NCBI RefSeq assembly: GCF_000186865.1
Contig: NW_008705565.1
Location: forward strand, 1,635,686-1,699,685
Origin: Aureococcus anophagefferens
Lineage: Eukaryota; Sar; Pelagophyceae; Pelagomonadales; Pelagomonadaceae
Length of the DNA stretch: 64,000 nucleotides
Reading direction: 5' to 3'
The notes under the pieces were generated by a model, which was not told where the DNA came from, did not search any database, and saw nothing but the letters and a program-made list of their open reading frames with translations. Positions 19,542-31,100 of this stretch are shown in pieces. The position numbers and the translations under genes are program-made. The first letter of the stretch is position 1, and every line of letters starts with the position of its first letter.

Positions 19542-19590
19542 CAGGAGCTTTTTGTGTGTTGAGGTCACCTTGCTGTTAACGACGCGTGCG

Positions 19591-19670
19591 CGGTATGCGG
19601 CTACATCGTATAGAGGTCCACGTCCCTCCCCGGTATGCGACTACATCGTATAGAGGTCGACGTCCCGCCC
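19591..19670 (-). repeat. 40-bp tandem duplication spanning a stop codon
   Basis: Two adjacent 40-bp copies (19591-19630 and 19631-19670; 37 of 40 identical). The copy at 19631 holds the last codons and TAG of the minus-strand gene ending at 19641 (peptide end DVDLYTM). The outer copy repeats the same codons and stop beyond the gene. Confidence 0.9.
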
Positions 19671-20987
19671 CGACGCCCACGATTCGCCGGACGCGGACTC
19701 CCACGCCGAGGACGCGGTCGCGTCGTCGTCGGCGAGAGCGTCGACCGCGGCGGCCGCCGCCTCGAGCGTCGACGCGTCCGGCGGCGGCGGCGCGGCGCCG
19801 GGCGCGTCGAAGACGCCCTCCTCGTCCGGCGGCGGCGGCGCGGCGCCGGGCGCATCGAAGACGCCCTCCTCCTCGCTCGTGGAGTCGTCGACGCTCTCGT
19901 CCGGGCGCGCGCCCATGCGCTCGAGGAGGTCGTCGGGCAGCGGCGTGTGCGCGCCCGCGTCGCGGGGCGACGCCTCGCGCTCGGGCCGCCCGTCGCGGGG
20001 CGTGTAGAAGGGCGTCGCGCCCGCGACCGGCTCCGCGGCCGCGGCGCGCGGTCCCGGGCTCGCGGGCCCGTCGCCGTCCGGGAAGGCGAACGCGAGGAAC
20101 TTGCGCTCGACGGTCTCGGAGCGCCGCTCCTCCGGGCTCCGCGGTTCGCCGTCGCCCGACCAGCGCCGTTTGAGGAACGCCACGGAGCGCGTGTCCGGCG
20201 CCGCGTCGATCTCGACGGACTCGAAGTGGCCGAGGACGCTCGGCGTCGCGGCGACGCGGACGCCCGCGTCCGCGCGCGCCGCGGCGACGGCGTCCGCGAG
20301 CGCGCGCGACTCGGGCAGGCGCAGCGCCGGGTCGTCCGTGCGGCACCGGTCCAAAAGCCGCGAGAACGACGCCGTCGGGTCGCCGTGCGAAAGGTCGACG
20401 ACGGGCGCGAGCGTCACCGCGGCTCTTTGCGCGTGCGCGAGGCGCGCGCCGGCGACGAGCTCGACGGCCGCGGCCTCCTCGGCCTCCAAAGCTTCATCAA
20501 AAGCCTCCAGCGCCGCGGTCGCGTGGGCCGTCGCCCGGTCGAGCGCGTGCAAACTCCGCATGTAGGCGCTCGCGGACGCCGCGACCTCGGCGTCGAGCCT
20601 GCCGCCGTTCGCGGCCATGGCGTCGACGCGACGGAACTGGGCCTCGCGGAGGTCGTGGTCGTTGGCGAGGACGCCGCGCCGCTTGACGAGCGCGTCGATC
20701 TCCGCGGCCTCGTCGACGAGGAGCCGGAGCGGGCCGTCCGCGGCCGCCGCGAGGCGGCCGACGGTGCCGTGCGCGTCCGCGGCCGTCAGCGCGACGGACA
20801 GCGCGCCGGGCCCGCGCGGCCACCCGCCGGCGTCGAGCATGGCGCCGCAGGCCACGTCGGAGAGCGCGCGGTGGAGCGCCTCCCAGGCCTCGCTCGCCGT
20901 CGCGAGCCGCGCGCGCAGCGTCGCGAGGTTCCCCTGGCCGCGCCGAAACCGCTCGACGAGGCCGTCGAAGTCGTGCGTTTCTGCCAT
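19641..20987 (-). CDS. Hypothetical helical protein, possibly BAR-like, with acidic tail
   Basis: 448 residues from the ATG at 20987. The first ~220 residues are almost wholly helical (RFRRGQGNLATLRARLATA, DEAAEIDALVKRRGVLANDH, AHATAALEAFDEALEAEEAAA), in a pattern seen in BAR-type membrane-curving domains, but no decisive motif is visible. The C-terminal half is Pro/Asp/Glu-rich with a perfect duplication of an ~16-residue unit (EEGVFDAPGAAPPPPD) and ends DVDLYTM. The stop codon region is tandemly duplicated in the DNA. The function is unknown. Confidence 0.6.
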   Translation of the reverse strand: MAETHDFDGLVERFRRGQGNLATLRARLATASEAWEALHRALSDVACGAMLDAGGWPRGPGALSVALTAADAHGTVGRLAAAADGPLRLLVDEAAEIDALVKRRGVLANDHDLREAQFRRVDAMAANGGRLDAEVAASASAYMRSLHALDRATAHATAALEAFDEALEAEEAAAVELVAGARLAHAQRAAVTLAPVVDLSHGDPTASFSRLLDRCRTDDPALRLPESRALADAVAAARADAGVRVAATPSVLGHFESVEIDAAPDTRSVAFLKRRWSGDGEPRSPEERRSETVERKFLAFAFPDGDGPASPGPRAAAAEPVAGATPFYTPRDGRPEREASPRDAGAHTPLPDDLLERMGARPDESVDDSTSEEEGVFDAPGAAPPPPDEEGVFDAPGAAPPPPDASTLEAAAAAVDALADDDATASSAWESASGESWASGRDVDLYTM

Positions 20988-21320
20988 GAGTTTTGGTCGA
21001 CGGCGCGACCTTTTTAGGCGTGGTCGACCTTGTTCTCGACCGAGACGAACTTTTATTCTCGGGTAGCGCGTCGACGAGCCGAACTTTAGACTGAGCTCGC
21101 CGACGGCGTTCTCGACGATTTACAATCAATCTCGTTCTCGACGAGACGACGTCTTATCTCTGGCGCCACAACTCGACGAGCCGAATGAGACTGTTGCGGA
21201 CTGTTGCACATGTTGCGGCGGTAACTTTTGCGAGATCGCTGAATCACGAGACGACCTGTCTGGAGAGCCTCTCTCGTACATCGTGCCGCCTTAGCAAGGC
21301 GAGTAGGCTTTGTTGCTTCA
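20988..21320. promoter_or_regulatory. Divergent intergenic region with short repeats
   Basis: 333 bp between divergent genes. TCGACGAGCCGAA occurs at 21071-21083 and 21173-21185, and GTTCTCGACGA-like words recur several times (~21042, 21109, 21134). These may be binding-site clusters or remnants of an old element. No gene seen. Confidence 0.4.
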
Positions 21321-21971
21321 ATGAAAAGCCTCCGCGCCCTGATCCTCGGTCCTCCGGGCGGCGGCAAGGGCACGTTGTCGAAGCGCCTCGTGCGCGACTT
21401 TGACTTCTTTCACGTCTCCGCCGGCGACGCGCTCCGCCGCGAAGTCGCCGAGGGAACGCGCCTGGGCCGCGAGTCGGAGGCGTTCATCAACGACGGCTTC
21501 CTCGTGCCCGACGACGTCGTGACGAAGCTCGTCGTCGGCCAGCTCGCGCGGCCCGGCGACCGGTGGCTCCTCGACGGCTTCCCGCGCAACATCGCCCAGG
21601 CCCGCGAACTCGACCGCAACGGCGTCGACATCGACCTCGTGCTCAACCTGGAGATCCCCGAGGCGGAGATCCTCGCGCGGCTCGGCGGGCGCCGCGTGCA
21701 CGTCGCGTCGGGGCGGAGCTACCACGTCGACTGGAACCCGCCGGAGGTCGAGGGCCTCGACGACGAGACGGGCGAGCCCCTCGTGACGCGCCCGGACGAC
21801 ACGGCCGACGCCATCCGCACGCGCCTCGAGCGCTACGACGACCTCACGCAGGCGCTCGTCGACCATTACGAAAGCCGCGGCGTCCTCGCGACCTTCCAGG
21901 GCACGGAGTCCGACGTGATATACCCGTCCATGAAGGCCCACGTCGCCGACATGCTCGCCAGGGATATCTAA
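21321..21971 (+). CDS. Adenylate kinase (AK3-type nucleoside monophosphate kinase)
   Basis: 216 residues. P-loop GPPGGGKGT (10-18), HVSAGDALRREV, the NMP-binding DGFPRN motif, then a full-length LID region (GGRRVHVASGRSYHVDWNPP ... TRPDDTADAIRTRL). Adenylate kinases interconvert ATP + AMP and 2 ADP; the LID sequence is closest to AK3-type enzymes, which are often mitochondrial and may use GTP. No obvious targeting peptide precedes the P-loop. The stop lies 14 bp from the convergent gene's stop. Confidence 0.93.
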   Translation: MKSLRALILGPPGGGKGTLSKRLVRDFDFFHVSAGDALRREVAEGTRLGRESEAFINDGFLVPDDVVTKLVVGQLARPGDRWLLDGFPRNIAQARELDRNGVDIDLVLNLEIPEAEILARLGGRRVHVASGRSYHVDWNPPEVEGLDDETGEPLVTRPDDTADAIRTRLERYDDLTQALVDHYESRGVLATFQGTESDVIYPSMKAHVADMLARDI

Positions 21972-21985
21972 ACCGCCTAGCATGG

Positions 21986-22555
21986 CTAAACCGCGCTCCC
22001 CGCGTGCCTCGAGAGCCACGCCTCCTGGGCCGCGCGCACGTCCGCGCGCAGCGGGACCGCCAACAGGGCCCAGACGCCGAGAGCCGCCCAGTAAAACATG
22101 CCGACGCCGAGGTACGCGTTGAATCCGAACGGGAGCTCCTCGCCGTGCCAAGCGAAGACGAGGCCGTAGTTCCACGCGATGAGCCCGGTAGACAGCGCGA
22201 GCTGGACGCCGAACGCGCGCGACGAGCTGCCCTCGCCGCCGCGGGCGGACACGACCAACAGCGGCAGGAAGGTCACCGCGCCGAAGTCGCGATCGCCCGT
22301 CGCCGCGACCTTCCAGCAGGCCCACAGCCAGAACGTGAGCGCGGCGTGACGGACGACGGAGAGGCGGAATGCCAGCTCGCGCATCTGCGCGCCGCGCACC
22401 GCGCCGAGGAACGGGGCGAGGACGAGGTTGAGCATGGCCGGGACGCCTGGCGGGAGCCGTATCGAATGGAAGGCGAGCATGAGCATGAGAATTGCTGTGG
22501 ACGCGCTCAGCGGCGCTTCGCCGATGGTGGCAACGAGCAGCGCAAAGCCAGACAT
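21986..22555 (-). CDS. Small multi-pass membrane protein, unknown
   Basis: 189 residues from the ATG at 22555. Hydrophobic segments suggest about five transmembrane helices ([13 protein letters not shown].., [51 protein letters not shown]). No family recognised. Convergent with adenylate kinase. Confidence 0.6.
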   Translation of the reverse strand: MSGFALLVATIGEAPLSASTAILMLMLAFHSIRLPPGVPAMLNLVLAPFLGAVRGAQMRELAFRLSVVRHAALTFWLWACWKVAATGDRDFGAVTFLPLLVVSARGGEGSSSRAFGVQLALSTGLIAWNYGLVFAWHGEELPFGFNAYLGVGMFYWAALGVWALLAVPLRADVRAAQEAWLSRHAGSAV

Positions 22556-22889
22556 GGTCGTGTTGATGCAGGCGCTGTTGGTGCAGGCTTCAGGACGTCT
22601 TGAGCACAGCTCTCACAGAGGCCTAGACATGTCGACGATTTGGCCAGCCATAAGCAGCCTCGGGGCAGCACTTTGGCAAAACTGCACGATCTCCTTGCGA
22701 CTTCGCGGTGCCGACCTGGCCGACATCTCACCCGCGTCTCGTCTCCGGCTCGCCGACCCGCGCACGTCGTCGCGTCCCGCAGCACCGCCACCACCCCACA
22801 GCGGCGCTCGACCGCGACGCGCACAGCTTTATACCGCGAGGCACGAACGTCCCGCGCACCGCCGACACACCACTCCACCGCGGAAAAGC
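22556..22889. promoter_or_regulatory. Divergent intergenic region (membrane protein / GMD)
   Basis: 334 bp between divergent starts. The GMD frame is open through it, but the translated sequence is not homologue-like. GCTTTATACC lies about 60 bp before the GMD start and might be a weak TATA-like element. No gene seen. Confidence 0.3.
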
Positions 22890-23960
22890 ATGACGACACC
22901 CAAGGTCGCGCTCGTCACGGGCATCACGGGCCAGGACGGCTCCTATCTCACCGAGTTCCTGCTCGAGAAGGGCTACATCGTCCACGGCATCATCCGGCGG
23001 TCGTCGTCGTTCAACACGGGCCGCATCGAGCACATCTACAAGGACATGCACGCGGACGACGTGCGCCTCTTCCTCCACTACGGCGACCTGACGGACAGCA
23101 GCAACCTCTTCCACATCATCAGCGAGGTCAAGCCCGACGAGATCTACAACCTCGGCGCGATGTCGCACGTCAAGGTGTCCTTCGAGATGAGCGAGTACAC
23201 GGCCGAGGCCGACGGCGTCGGCGCGCTCCGGCTCCTCAACGCGATGCGCTCCGCGGGGCTCGAGAAGAGCTGCCGCCTCTACCAGGCGTCGACGTCCGAG
23301 CTCTACGGCAAGGTGCAGGCCATCCCCCAGACGGAGACGACGCCCTTCTACCCGCGGTCGCCCTACGGCGTCGCGAAGCAGTACGCGTACTGGATGCTCG
23401 TCAACTACCGCGAGGCCTACGGCATGCACCTCACGAACGGCATCCTCTTCAACCACGAGTCGCCGCGCCGCGGCCCGACCTTCGTCACGCGCAAGATCAC
23501 GCGGGCCGTCGTCCGCATCAAGCGCGGCCTCCAGTCGACGCTCTACCTCGGCAACCTCGACGCGAAGCGCGACTGGGGCCACGCGCGCGACTACGTCGAG
23601 GGCATGTGGCTCATGGTCCAGCGCGACGTGCCCGACGACTACGTCCTCGCGACGGGCGAGTGCCACAGCGTCCGCGAGTTCGTCGAGGTGAGCTTCGAGC
23701 ACGTCGGCGTCAAGATCAAGTGGGTCGGCGAGGCCGGCACCGCGGACGAGGTCGGCGTCGACGCGAGCGACGAGAGCCGCGTCCTCGTCAAGATCGACCC
23801 CAAGTACTACCGCCCGACGGAGGTCGACCTCCTCGTCGGCGACGCCGCCAAGGCGCGCCGCGACCTCGGCTGGAAGCCCAAGATCACCTTCAAGGCGCTC
23901 GCCACGGAGATGGTCGACGCCGACATGGCCGAGCTCGAGAGTGAGCTCAAGTGCCAGTGA
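22890..23960 (+). CDS. GMD: GDP-mannose 4,6-dehydratase
   Basis: 356 residues from the ATG at 22890. It converts GDP-mannose to GDP-4-keto-6-deoxymannose, the first step to GDP-fucose; cytosolic. Seen: the NADP-binding motif GITGQDGSY (11-19), [29 protein letters not shown] with catalytic Thr/Glu, the YxxxK pair in [12 protein letters not shown] (Tyr159, Lys163), [32 protein letters not shown] and [10 protein letters not shown]. Full length with all motifs intact. Confidence 0.97.
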   Translation: MTTPKVALVTGITGQDGSYLTEFLLEKGYIVHGIIRRSSSFNTGRIEHIYKDMHADDVRLFLHYGDLTDSSNLFHIISEVKPDEIYNLGAMSHVKVSFEMSEYTAEADGVGALRLLNAMRSAGLEKSCRLYQASTSELYGKVQAIPQTETTPFYPRSPYGVAKQYAYWMLVNYREAYGMHLTNGILFNHESPRRGPTFVTRKITRAVVRIKRGLQSTLYLGNLDAKRDWGHARDYVEGMWLMVQRDVPDDYVLATGECHSVREFVEVSFEHVGVKIKWVGEAGTADEVGVDASDESRVLVKIDPKYYRPTEVDLLVGDAAKARRDLGWKPKITFKALATEMVDADMAELESELKCQ

Positions 23961-24222
23961 GCGGCAGAGTAAAAAGCAGGTGAGTTCGTTTCATCGGGGC
24001 GCTTTCGCGCGGCTCTGAGGGCCGGGCCCAGGCTCCGAGTCGCGCGCGGTGCGGTGGGCCGCCTCCACGGTGATCCGACGTCGCGTCTCTCGAGGCCCCA
24101 ACAAAGAAGCAACTGCGCGAGATCTAGAGCCGAGGGGGAGCGCTCAGAGATTCGGCCAATACACTTCAAGCAGTTCTGGTTGAAGATGTATTGAACTTTT
24201 TTATCCACAGGCAGCCCGAAAC

Positions 24223-25086
24223 ATGGCCGCCCTCTTCCTTCTCAGTGCGCTCGCTCGCGGTGCCCGCGGATCGATGCTCAACCATCGCCACATTAGCAAC
24301 AACGTCGCGGACTCCTGCAAGGGCTCGGCCTGCTGCGGCATGGCTCACTACCCGGTGTCTCCCCAGACGACCTTCACCGCCACCTTCGACGTCCCCGGCC
24401 TGCCGACGGCGGAGGTCGACGACTCCATCACGGACTTCATTTACTTCAACATCTTCTTCGGCGGCGGCCCCAAGGCCGGGCTCATGAACCAGTTCGTGCC
24501 GCAGCTCATGCTCGGGCAGCCGCTCTGCAACTCGACGGGCCCGCCGGCGTACGAGCCGCTCTGGTGCTCGACGAAGACCTACATCTTCGGGACCCAGTAC
24601 TTCATGGAGATCTCCGTCGGCAACAAGACGCAGTCGCACGCGGCCGCCGGCGAGGTCTTCGAGACGATCCCCGGCGAGACGCTCTTCACCGAGTTCGCGC
24701 TCGACGACGATTTCGCGTGGACCTTGACGATGGGCGTCGTCGGCGACCCGACGCGCGTCTCCGTGCTCGAGGTCGCGAAGCCCTACATGGGGCTGCTCGA
24801 ACCGGACACTTCCTCCTGGAGCGAGGCCGCCTACGACCACGCGAACGTGAACTCGTGCTGGGAGCTCTACGGCATGCGCGACCGGGCGCACTACCCGAGC
24901 AGCGGCTCGACGAGCACCATGGTCGTCTCGCGGCCGGCGTCCGCGACCTGGGACTGGTACGCGGGCTGGGTCGAGGACGAGGTCCCGACGTGCCCCGGCG
25001 CGCCGTCGAGCGCCATCGACGAGGCGCACAACGCGACGACGCAGGTCGTCACCTGGGTCCTCGACTTTGAGGAGGATGTTTTGTAA
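24223..25086 (+). CDS. Secreted protein of unknown function
   Basis: 287 residues. A short hydrophobic leader (MAALFLLSALARGARG) suggests a signal peptide. The rest is soluble, with several Cys and N-glycosylation sequons (NSTG, NKTQ, NATT) and the segments DFIYFNIFFGGGPKAGLMNQFVPQLML and FAWTLTMGVVGDPT. No family recognised. The sequence just before the start (TTTTTTATCCACAG at ~24197-24210) looks like a 3' splice site, and the stop overlaps a perfect GTAAGT donor motif (~25083), so a 5' UTR intron or an extended gene model is possible. Confidence 0.6.
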   Translation: MAALFLLSALARGARGSMLNHRHISNNVADSCKGSACCGMAHYPVSPQTTFTATFDVPGLPTAEVDDSITDFIYFNIFFGGGPKAGLMNQFVPQLMLGQPLCNSTGPPAYEPLWCSTKTYIFGTQYFMEISVGNKTQSHAAAGEVFETIPGETLFTEFALDDDFAWTLTMGVVGDPTRVSVLEVAKPYMGLLEPDTSSWSEAAYDHANVNSCWELYGMRDRAHYPSSGSTSTMVVSRPASATWDWYAGWVEDEVPTCPGAPSSAIDEAHNATTQVVTWVLDFEEDVL

Positions 25087-25183
25087 GTAAACCCACGTTC
25101 GCTTCGCCCTTCAGGGCAAATGGAATGGAGAAGGGCAGAGGGAAAATGGGAGGCAAAAAAAGGGGGGATCATCAGAGCCTGAT

Positions 25184-28100
25184 TCAGAGGTGGAGGCCGC
25201 CGCCGCCGGGGGGGAGGGACGACGGCGCGTCGCCGGCGTCGCCGCAGGCGTTGCCGCAGAGGCTGTCGCCGTAGGAGCTGTTGGCGAGGCGCACCTCCGC
25301 GTGGGGCGCGTTCGGGTCCGCGGTCTCGTCCGCCGGGATCGCGACGAGCGGCGGCGGGCCGTCGTCGTCCGGCGGCGCGCGTCCCGCGTCCTCGGCGGCG
25401 ATCTTCGCCGCGGACCGGTCGTCGACGCCGCAGCAGAGCGCGACGTCGTCGTCGGCCTCCTGCTCGTCGGCGAACGTGATCGTGAGGCAGTTCGCGCGCG
25501 GCGGCCCGTCCGGCGCCGCGCCGAGCTGCGTGCAGAGGAAGGCGTCGAGGCCGCCGGCCTCGTCGGTCTTCTCCTCGTCGTCCGCCGCCGGGGGCGCGTC
25601 GGACCAGGCGTCGGGCCTCTTCTTCTCGGGCGGCGCGTCGTCGTCGTCCGCGGCCGACTTGAGCGCGACGTACGCGCGGCGCTCGTCGTCGCCCATGGCC
25701 TGGAACGTCTCCCGCTCCTCGGGCTCGAGCGCGACGTACGCGCGTTTCTCGTCGTCGCCCATGGCCTGGTACGTCTCCCGCTCCTCGGGCGACATGGCCT
25801 CGAGGAGCTCCGCCTCGGCGTCCTTCTCGACCTTGCCCTGCTGGCGGAAGCCGACGGCGAACTTGAAGTCGTCCGCGGTGAGCTTGCCCGATATCTCGGG
25901 CCGCGCGTGGCGCTTGATGTTCGGGTCGTCCGGGTCCCCGAAGATGGAGTTGCGCGACTTGACGTAGGCCGGGTTCTCCCACATGTAGGGCGCGAAGTGC
26001 TTGGACACGTTGCGGCCGCAGGCCTCGAGGAAGACGTAGTACGCCGCGACGAACATGCCCGCGAAGAAGACCATCGTGAGCACGATGCCGAAGAGGTTCT
26101 GCGCGAAGCCGCTCTCCTGCTCGTCCTCGGGCACCATGTTCTGCACCGTGAGCATGAGCGCGCCGAAGAAGACGATGACGAGCTGCGTCTGGCAGACCTC
26201 GCTGATCGCGTCGTCGTCGTCGTCGATGAACGGCGCGTAGCCGACGTAGACGCGGTAGGAGATCATGGCGACGAGCATGCCGATGGCGACCTGCGTCGCG
26301 CCGCCGGCCTTGAAGATCGTGAGCCCCCCCGTGAGGATGAGGCGGCGGCAGACCTCGTAGACGGAGAACCACCAGCACCGCGGCTCGTACTCCTCGATGA
26401 GGAACGCGCAGACCGCGATCTCGTCGGCGTACTCGACGTGGCGGATGACGAGCTTGTGCTCCTGCTGCATGACGAGCTCGAAGTCCTCGCGCGCCTTGGC
26501 GAAGAGGTCGTCCTCGTCGACCTGGTTCCCGTCGTCCTCGAGCAGCGGGTCGATCATGTGCCTCTTCGACCGGAGCAGGGCCCAGTAGCCCAGGGGCGTC
26601 CCGATGGGGTAGATGAAGATCATGAGGAGCACGTAGAGCCGCCAGGAGTCGTAGCGCGGCTCGTTGCAGCGGATGTTCGGGTCCGCGTTGAGCACGGACA
26701 GCATGGCGCGCGCCTTGCCGTTGTACGTCGCGCCCATCTCGTACTCCGAGCACCCAAAGTACTGGAAGCAGACGCTCGAGCAGCCCGGCAAGACGCAGAA
26801 GCTCAGCAGGAGCAAAGCATACGACGCGCTGTTCTTCAGGTGCTTCCGCTTGTCGGGGTCCGTGACGCAGAGGAACCGGAGGCCGACGTAGGCGACGATG
26901 AGCGCGGCGACGATGAAGGGCAGCGTCGTCGTCATGACCATGGAGTTGAAGAAGGACACGGACCCGTAGCACTCCAGCGGGATCACGCTGAAGACGTCGA
27001 AGCTAAAGTAGTTGGAGAAGGAGATGGGCGCCTGCATGATGTCCGGGAACGGGATCTGCGGGAGCTGCCACGTCATGGACCCGATGATCTGGTAGAGGCC
27101 CATGACGATCTTGATCTTCGTGATGTACTTGGCGTAGTTCGTGCCGCCGTCGCCGTGGCCGTGGCCGTCCGCGTCGACGTCCTCGTCGACGTCCGCGTCG
27201 ACCTCGGCGACGTCCGCGGCGTCGCCCTCGACCTCGGCGGCGACGTCGCCGGCGCCGTCCGCGGCGTCGTCGATGCCGTCGTCCATGGCGTCCTCGCCGC
27301 CCTTGACGAGGCCCATGATGATGAGGTCCTGCAGCTTGCCGATCTGCTTCATGGAGCAGTACTTGCGCGCGTACCAGACGGCGACGGCGCTCAGCACGGC
27401 GAAGATCATGGCCGCGCCGATGAGCTTGCCCGGCGAGCCCGTGATGTCGATCGCGGGGCTCGCGCACTCGACGCACCGGTTGACGACGGAGTCGTACATC
27501 CAGTTGTCCTCGCAGAGGCCGCACTTGACGCCGTAGTGGCCCTCCTTGCACTGCGTGTCCGTGTCGTTGCCGCCCTTGCAGGCGCCGCTGAGCTGGCAGA
27601 TGTAGGCCTGGTCCGCGAACTTGTTCGTCCGCCACCAGCCGCGCTCGACCTCGAGGCCCTCGATGGTCATGCCCGGGTAGTCGCAGTCGAGCCCCTCCTC
27701 CTGCTGGTCGTCGCAGTTGACGCAGCAGTCCGCGCACTGCGTGCCCCCGCCCGTGATGGCCTCGTCCGTGCCCAGGAGCTCGTAGTACTCGGTCATGGAC
27801 GCCTCGAGGGCGTCGCGGCCGTCCGTGAGCCAGTAGACCGAGTCCCAGTAGTTGCCCGACACGCAGGCGTCGCAGTAGGTCGCGCCGGACTCGACGGTCG
27901 TCAGCGGGTTCGCGCAGGTGTAGCAGCCGCCGGCCGTCGCCGTGTGGTTCGTGTACTTGCCGAGGGAGCAGTCGATGCACGCCGCGTACTCCGTCGCCGA
28001 GTACGTGCCCACGGGGCACTCCGTCTGGTTCGTCGCGCCGGAGACGGGCACGTAGTAGCCCTGGTCCGCCTTCTTGCACTCCGTCTGGGCCGGCTGGTCC

Positions 28101-31100
28101 GTGTAGCGGCCCGTGCCGCAGAGGACGCAGCCCGCCGCGCCGGCCTCGGAGTACTTGCCGCGCGGGCACTGCGTGTAGGAGTCGACGTCGGGGCTCACCT
28201 TGTTCCAGCCGTTGGAGCGCGACCGCGACGCGCCGTCGATGGACCGGTCGCCGTCGACGCCCGCGCCCAGGGCGCCCAGCGTCGCGTTCGCGTACCGGCG
28301 GATGTTCGCCGCGAGCGTGCCGTCCTCGACGGCCGCGGTGATCGCGTCGACGAGCTGGGACGTGATGAGGTCCGTGGCCGACGTCAGGTTCTCGCCCGAC
28401 GCCGCCGTGTAGTTCGTGCTGAGGGTGAAGGGGAGCGTCGTGTAGACGTAGCCCTCGTCGAGGCGCCGCGCGTCGTCGTCGGCCGTCGAGTCCGTGGCCT
28501 CGCCGAGGCCCGAGATCTCCGCCGAGTCGACGAGGTCCGAGAAGGAGTCGTCGCCCGCGAAGGTCGTCTCGAGGACGGTCAGCAGGTCGGACTGCGTGGA
28601 GGCGTCGCCGTTGACCTCGTCCGCGGTCACGTTGCCGAGCGTCAGCGACGACTCGAGCTCGATGCCGTAGACCTCGTTGGGCGCCGCGACGGTGCCCGCC
28701 GCCGTCGTGTAGCAGGACGCCGCGCCGGCGTCGGACGTCGTGCCGCTCTCGCAGAGGTCGCAGCGCGCCTGGCCGCTGCCCGAGTAGCGGCCCGCGGAGC
28801 ACTCGACCTCGGCCGTCGCGCCCGTCACGGACACGAAGTAGCCGCCGTTCGTGAGGCCGCACTCGCTCTGGCCCGCGTTGGCGTTGTACCTACCCTCCTG
28901 GCACTTGGTGCAGGCCGCCTGGCCCATGGAGCTGTACTTGCCCGCGGGGCACGCGTCCTGCGCGGACGCGCCGTGGTAGTCGACGTAGTAGCCCGCGTCC
29001 GTGAGCGAGCAGGTCGTCGTGCCCTCGGCGTCCTGGTAGGTGCCCTTGGTGCACTTGGTGCACGTCGTCTGGCCGCTGCCGGAGTAGCGGCCCACGGGGC
29101 ACGGCGTCGCCGCCGACGCGCCGAGCTCGTCGACGTACGTGCCGCCGTCGGCCGTGGAGCAGGCCGTGTTGCCCTCCGTCGACGCGTAGGTGCCGCGGGC
29201 GCAGTCCGTGCACACGGTCTGGCCGCTGCCGCTGTAGGTGCCCGCGGGGCAGTCGACGCCGCCCGTCGCGCCCTCGTCGGCGACGTACGTGCCCGCGTCG
29301 CTGATGGAGCACGAGCTCGTGCCGAGCTCGTCGGCGTACTTGCCCGGGTCGCAGGCGCTGCAGGCGCTCGCGCCGGACCCGCTGTAGAGGCCCAACGCGC
29401 AGGGCGTCGTGGCCGTGGACCCGGTCTCGCCGACGTAGGACCCGGCCTCGGCGAGCGTGCACGCCGCGACGCCCTCGTCGGCCGCGTAGAAGCCCAGGGG
29501 GCAGTTCGAGCAGACCGTGGCGCCGGACCCGCTGTAGCGCCCGGCCTCGCAGGCGTCCTCCGCCGTCTGGCCCGGGCGCGTCACGTAGGAGCCCGCGTTC
29601 GCGAGGCTGCAGGACGTCGAGCCGTCCGCGTCGTTGAACGTGCCCGACGCGCAGAGCTCGCAGGAGTGGGCGCCGGAGCCCGCCGTGTAGCGGCCCGCGG
29701 GGCAGGCGAGCTGGCCCGTCGCGCCCGTGTAGGACACGTAGGAGCCCGCGTCGCTGAAGAGGCACGTCGACATGCCGCTCGTCGACGTGTACGAGCCCGG
29801 GTCGCACCAGACGCAGACGGAGGCGCCGCTCAGCGAGTACTTGCCCGCGGGGCAGAGGGCCGTGCCGGAGAAGGACTCCTCGCCCCAGAGCTCGTAGGAC
29901 GGCTCCGGGTCGTCGACGCTCTCGACCGTCGCGCCCGCGAGCGACCCGGCGAACGCGGCCTCGAGGTCGCCGGCCGCGTCGAGCGTCGCGTCGTAAAAGT
30001 CGAGCGACACGAGGGCCTTCACCTCCTCCATGTCCTCGTCGGCCGTCGCCGAGTAGTTCGCCGCGAGGCTGAAGGGGATGGACGCGCCGTCCATGGGCCC
30101 GACGTCCGCGACGCGGATCGTGTCGACGGGGTCGAGGACGACGCGGTCGCTGAAGGCGTTGTCGCCCCCAAAGGCCGCGAGGAGCGCCGCCTTGACGTCG
30201 TCGGCGTCGGCGCTCGACGCGCCGTCGACGTTGAGCGCCGACGCGAGCGTGATGACGTAGATCTCCGCGGACGCGGCGATCGAGCCCGCGTCGGACGTCG
30301 TGCACGCGGCCGAGCCCTCGTCGGACGTCGTCCCCGGGCCGCAGATCTGGCAGAAGGACGCGCCGGAGCCGCTGTAGCGGCCGGAGACGCAGGGGAAGGG
30401 CTCCGTGGACCCCTCGAGGGGCACGTAGTAGCCGCCGTCGCTCAGGCCGCACGCGCTCTGCGCGTCGGCGTCCGTGTAGCGGCCGACCTCGCACGCCGCG
30501 CAGGCCGACGCGCCCGAGCCGCTGTAGGAGCCCGCGGGGCAGGGGTCCGCCGCGGACTGGCCCGCCGACGCGACGTGGTAGCCCGCGTCGCTCAGCGTGC
30601 ACGACGTCGACCCCTCGGCGCCGGCGAACGACGCGAGGCCGCAGGGCTCGCACGCGGTCGCGCCGGAGCCGCTGTAGGTGCCCGCGGGGCACGCGGTCTG
30701 GGCCGAGGCGCCCTCGGCGCCGACGTAGCCGCCGCCGGCGACGAGGGAGCAGGACGTGGACCCCTCGCCGGCCGCGTACGTGCCGACGGCGCACGCGTCG
30801 CACGCCGTCGCCGCGGAGCCGCTGTAGTGGCCCGCGGGGCACGGCGTCTGCGCCGACGCGCCCGCGACGCCGACGTAGCCCCCGGCGCTCACGGTCGTGC
30901 AGGACGCGGCGCCGGCGTCGTTGTCCGAGTAGGTGCCCGCGGCGCAGTCGGAGCACGCGGACGCGCCCGAGCCCGAGTACGTGCCCGGCGGGCACGGCGT
31001 CTGCGTCGAGGACCCGGCGACGTCGACGTACTTGCCCGCGTCCGCGAGGGAGCAGGCCGACTGGCCCGTCTCCCCCGTGTAGAAGCCCGGGCTGCACTGC

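Noticed and set aside
19130..19579. Overlapping 130-150-codon ORFs in three frames
   Set aside because: They lie largely inside the MITE-like element and have no protein-like features.
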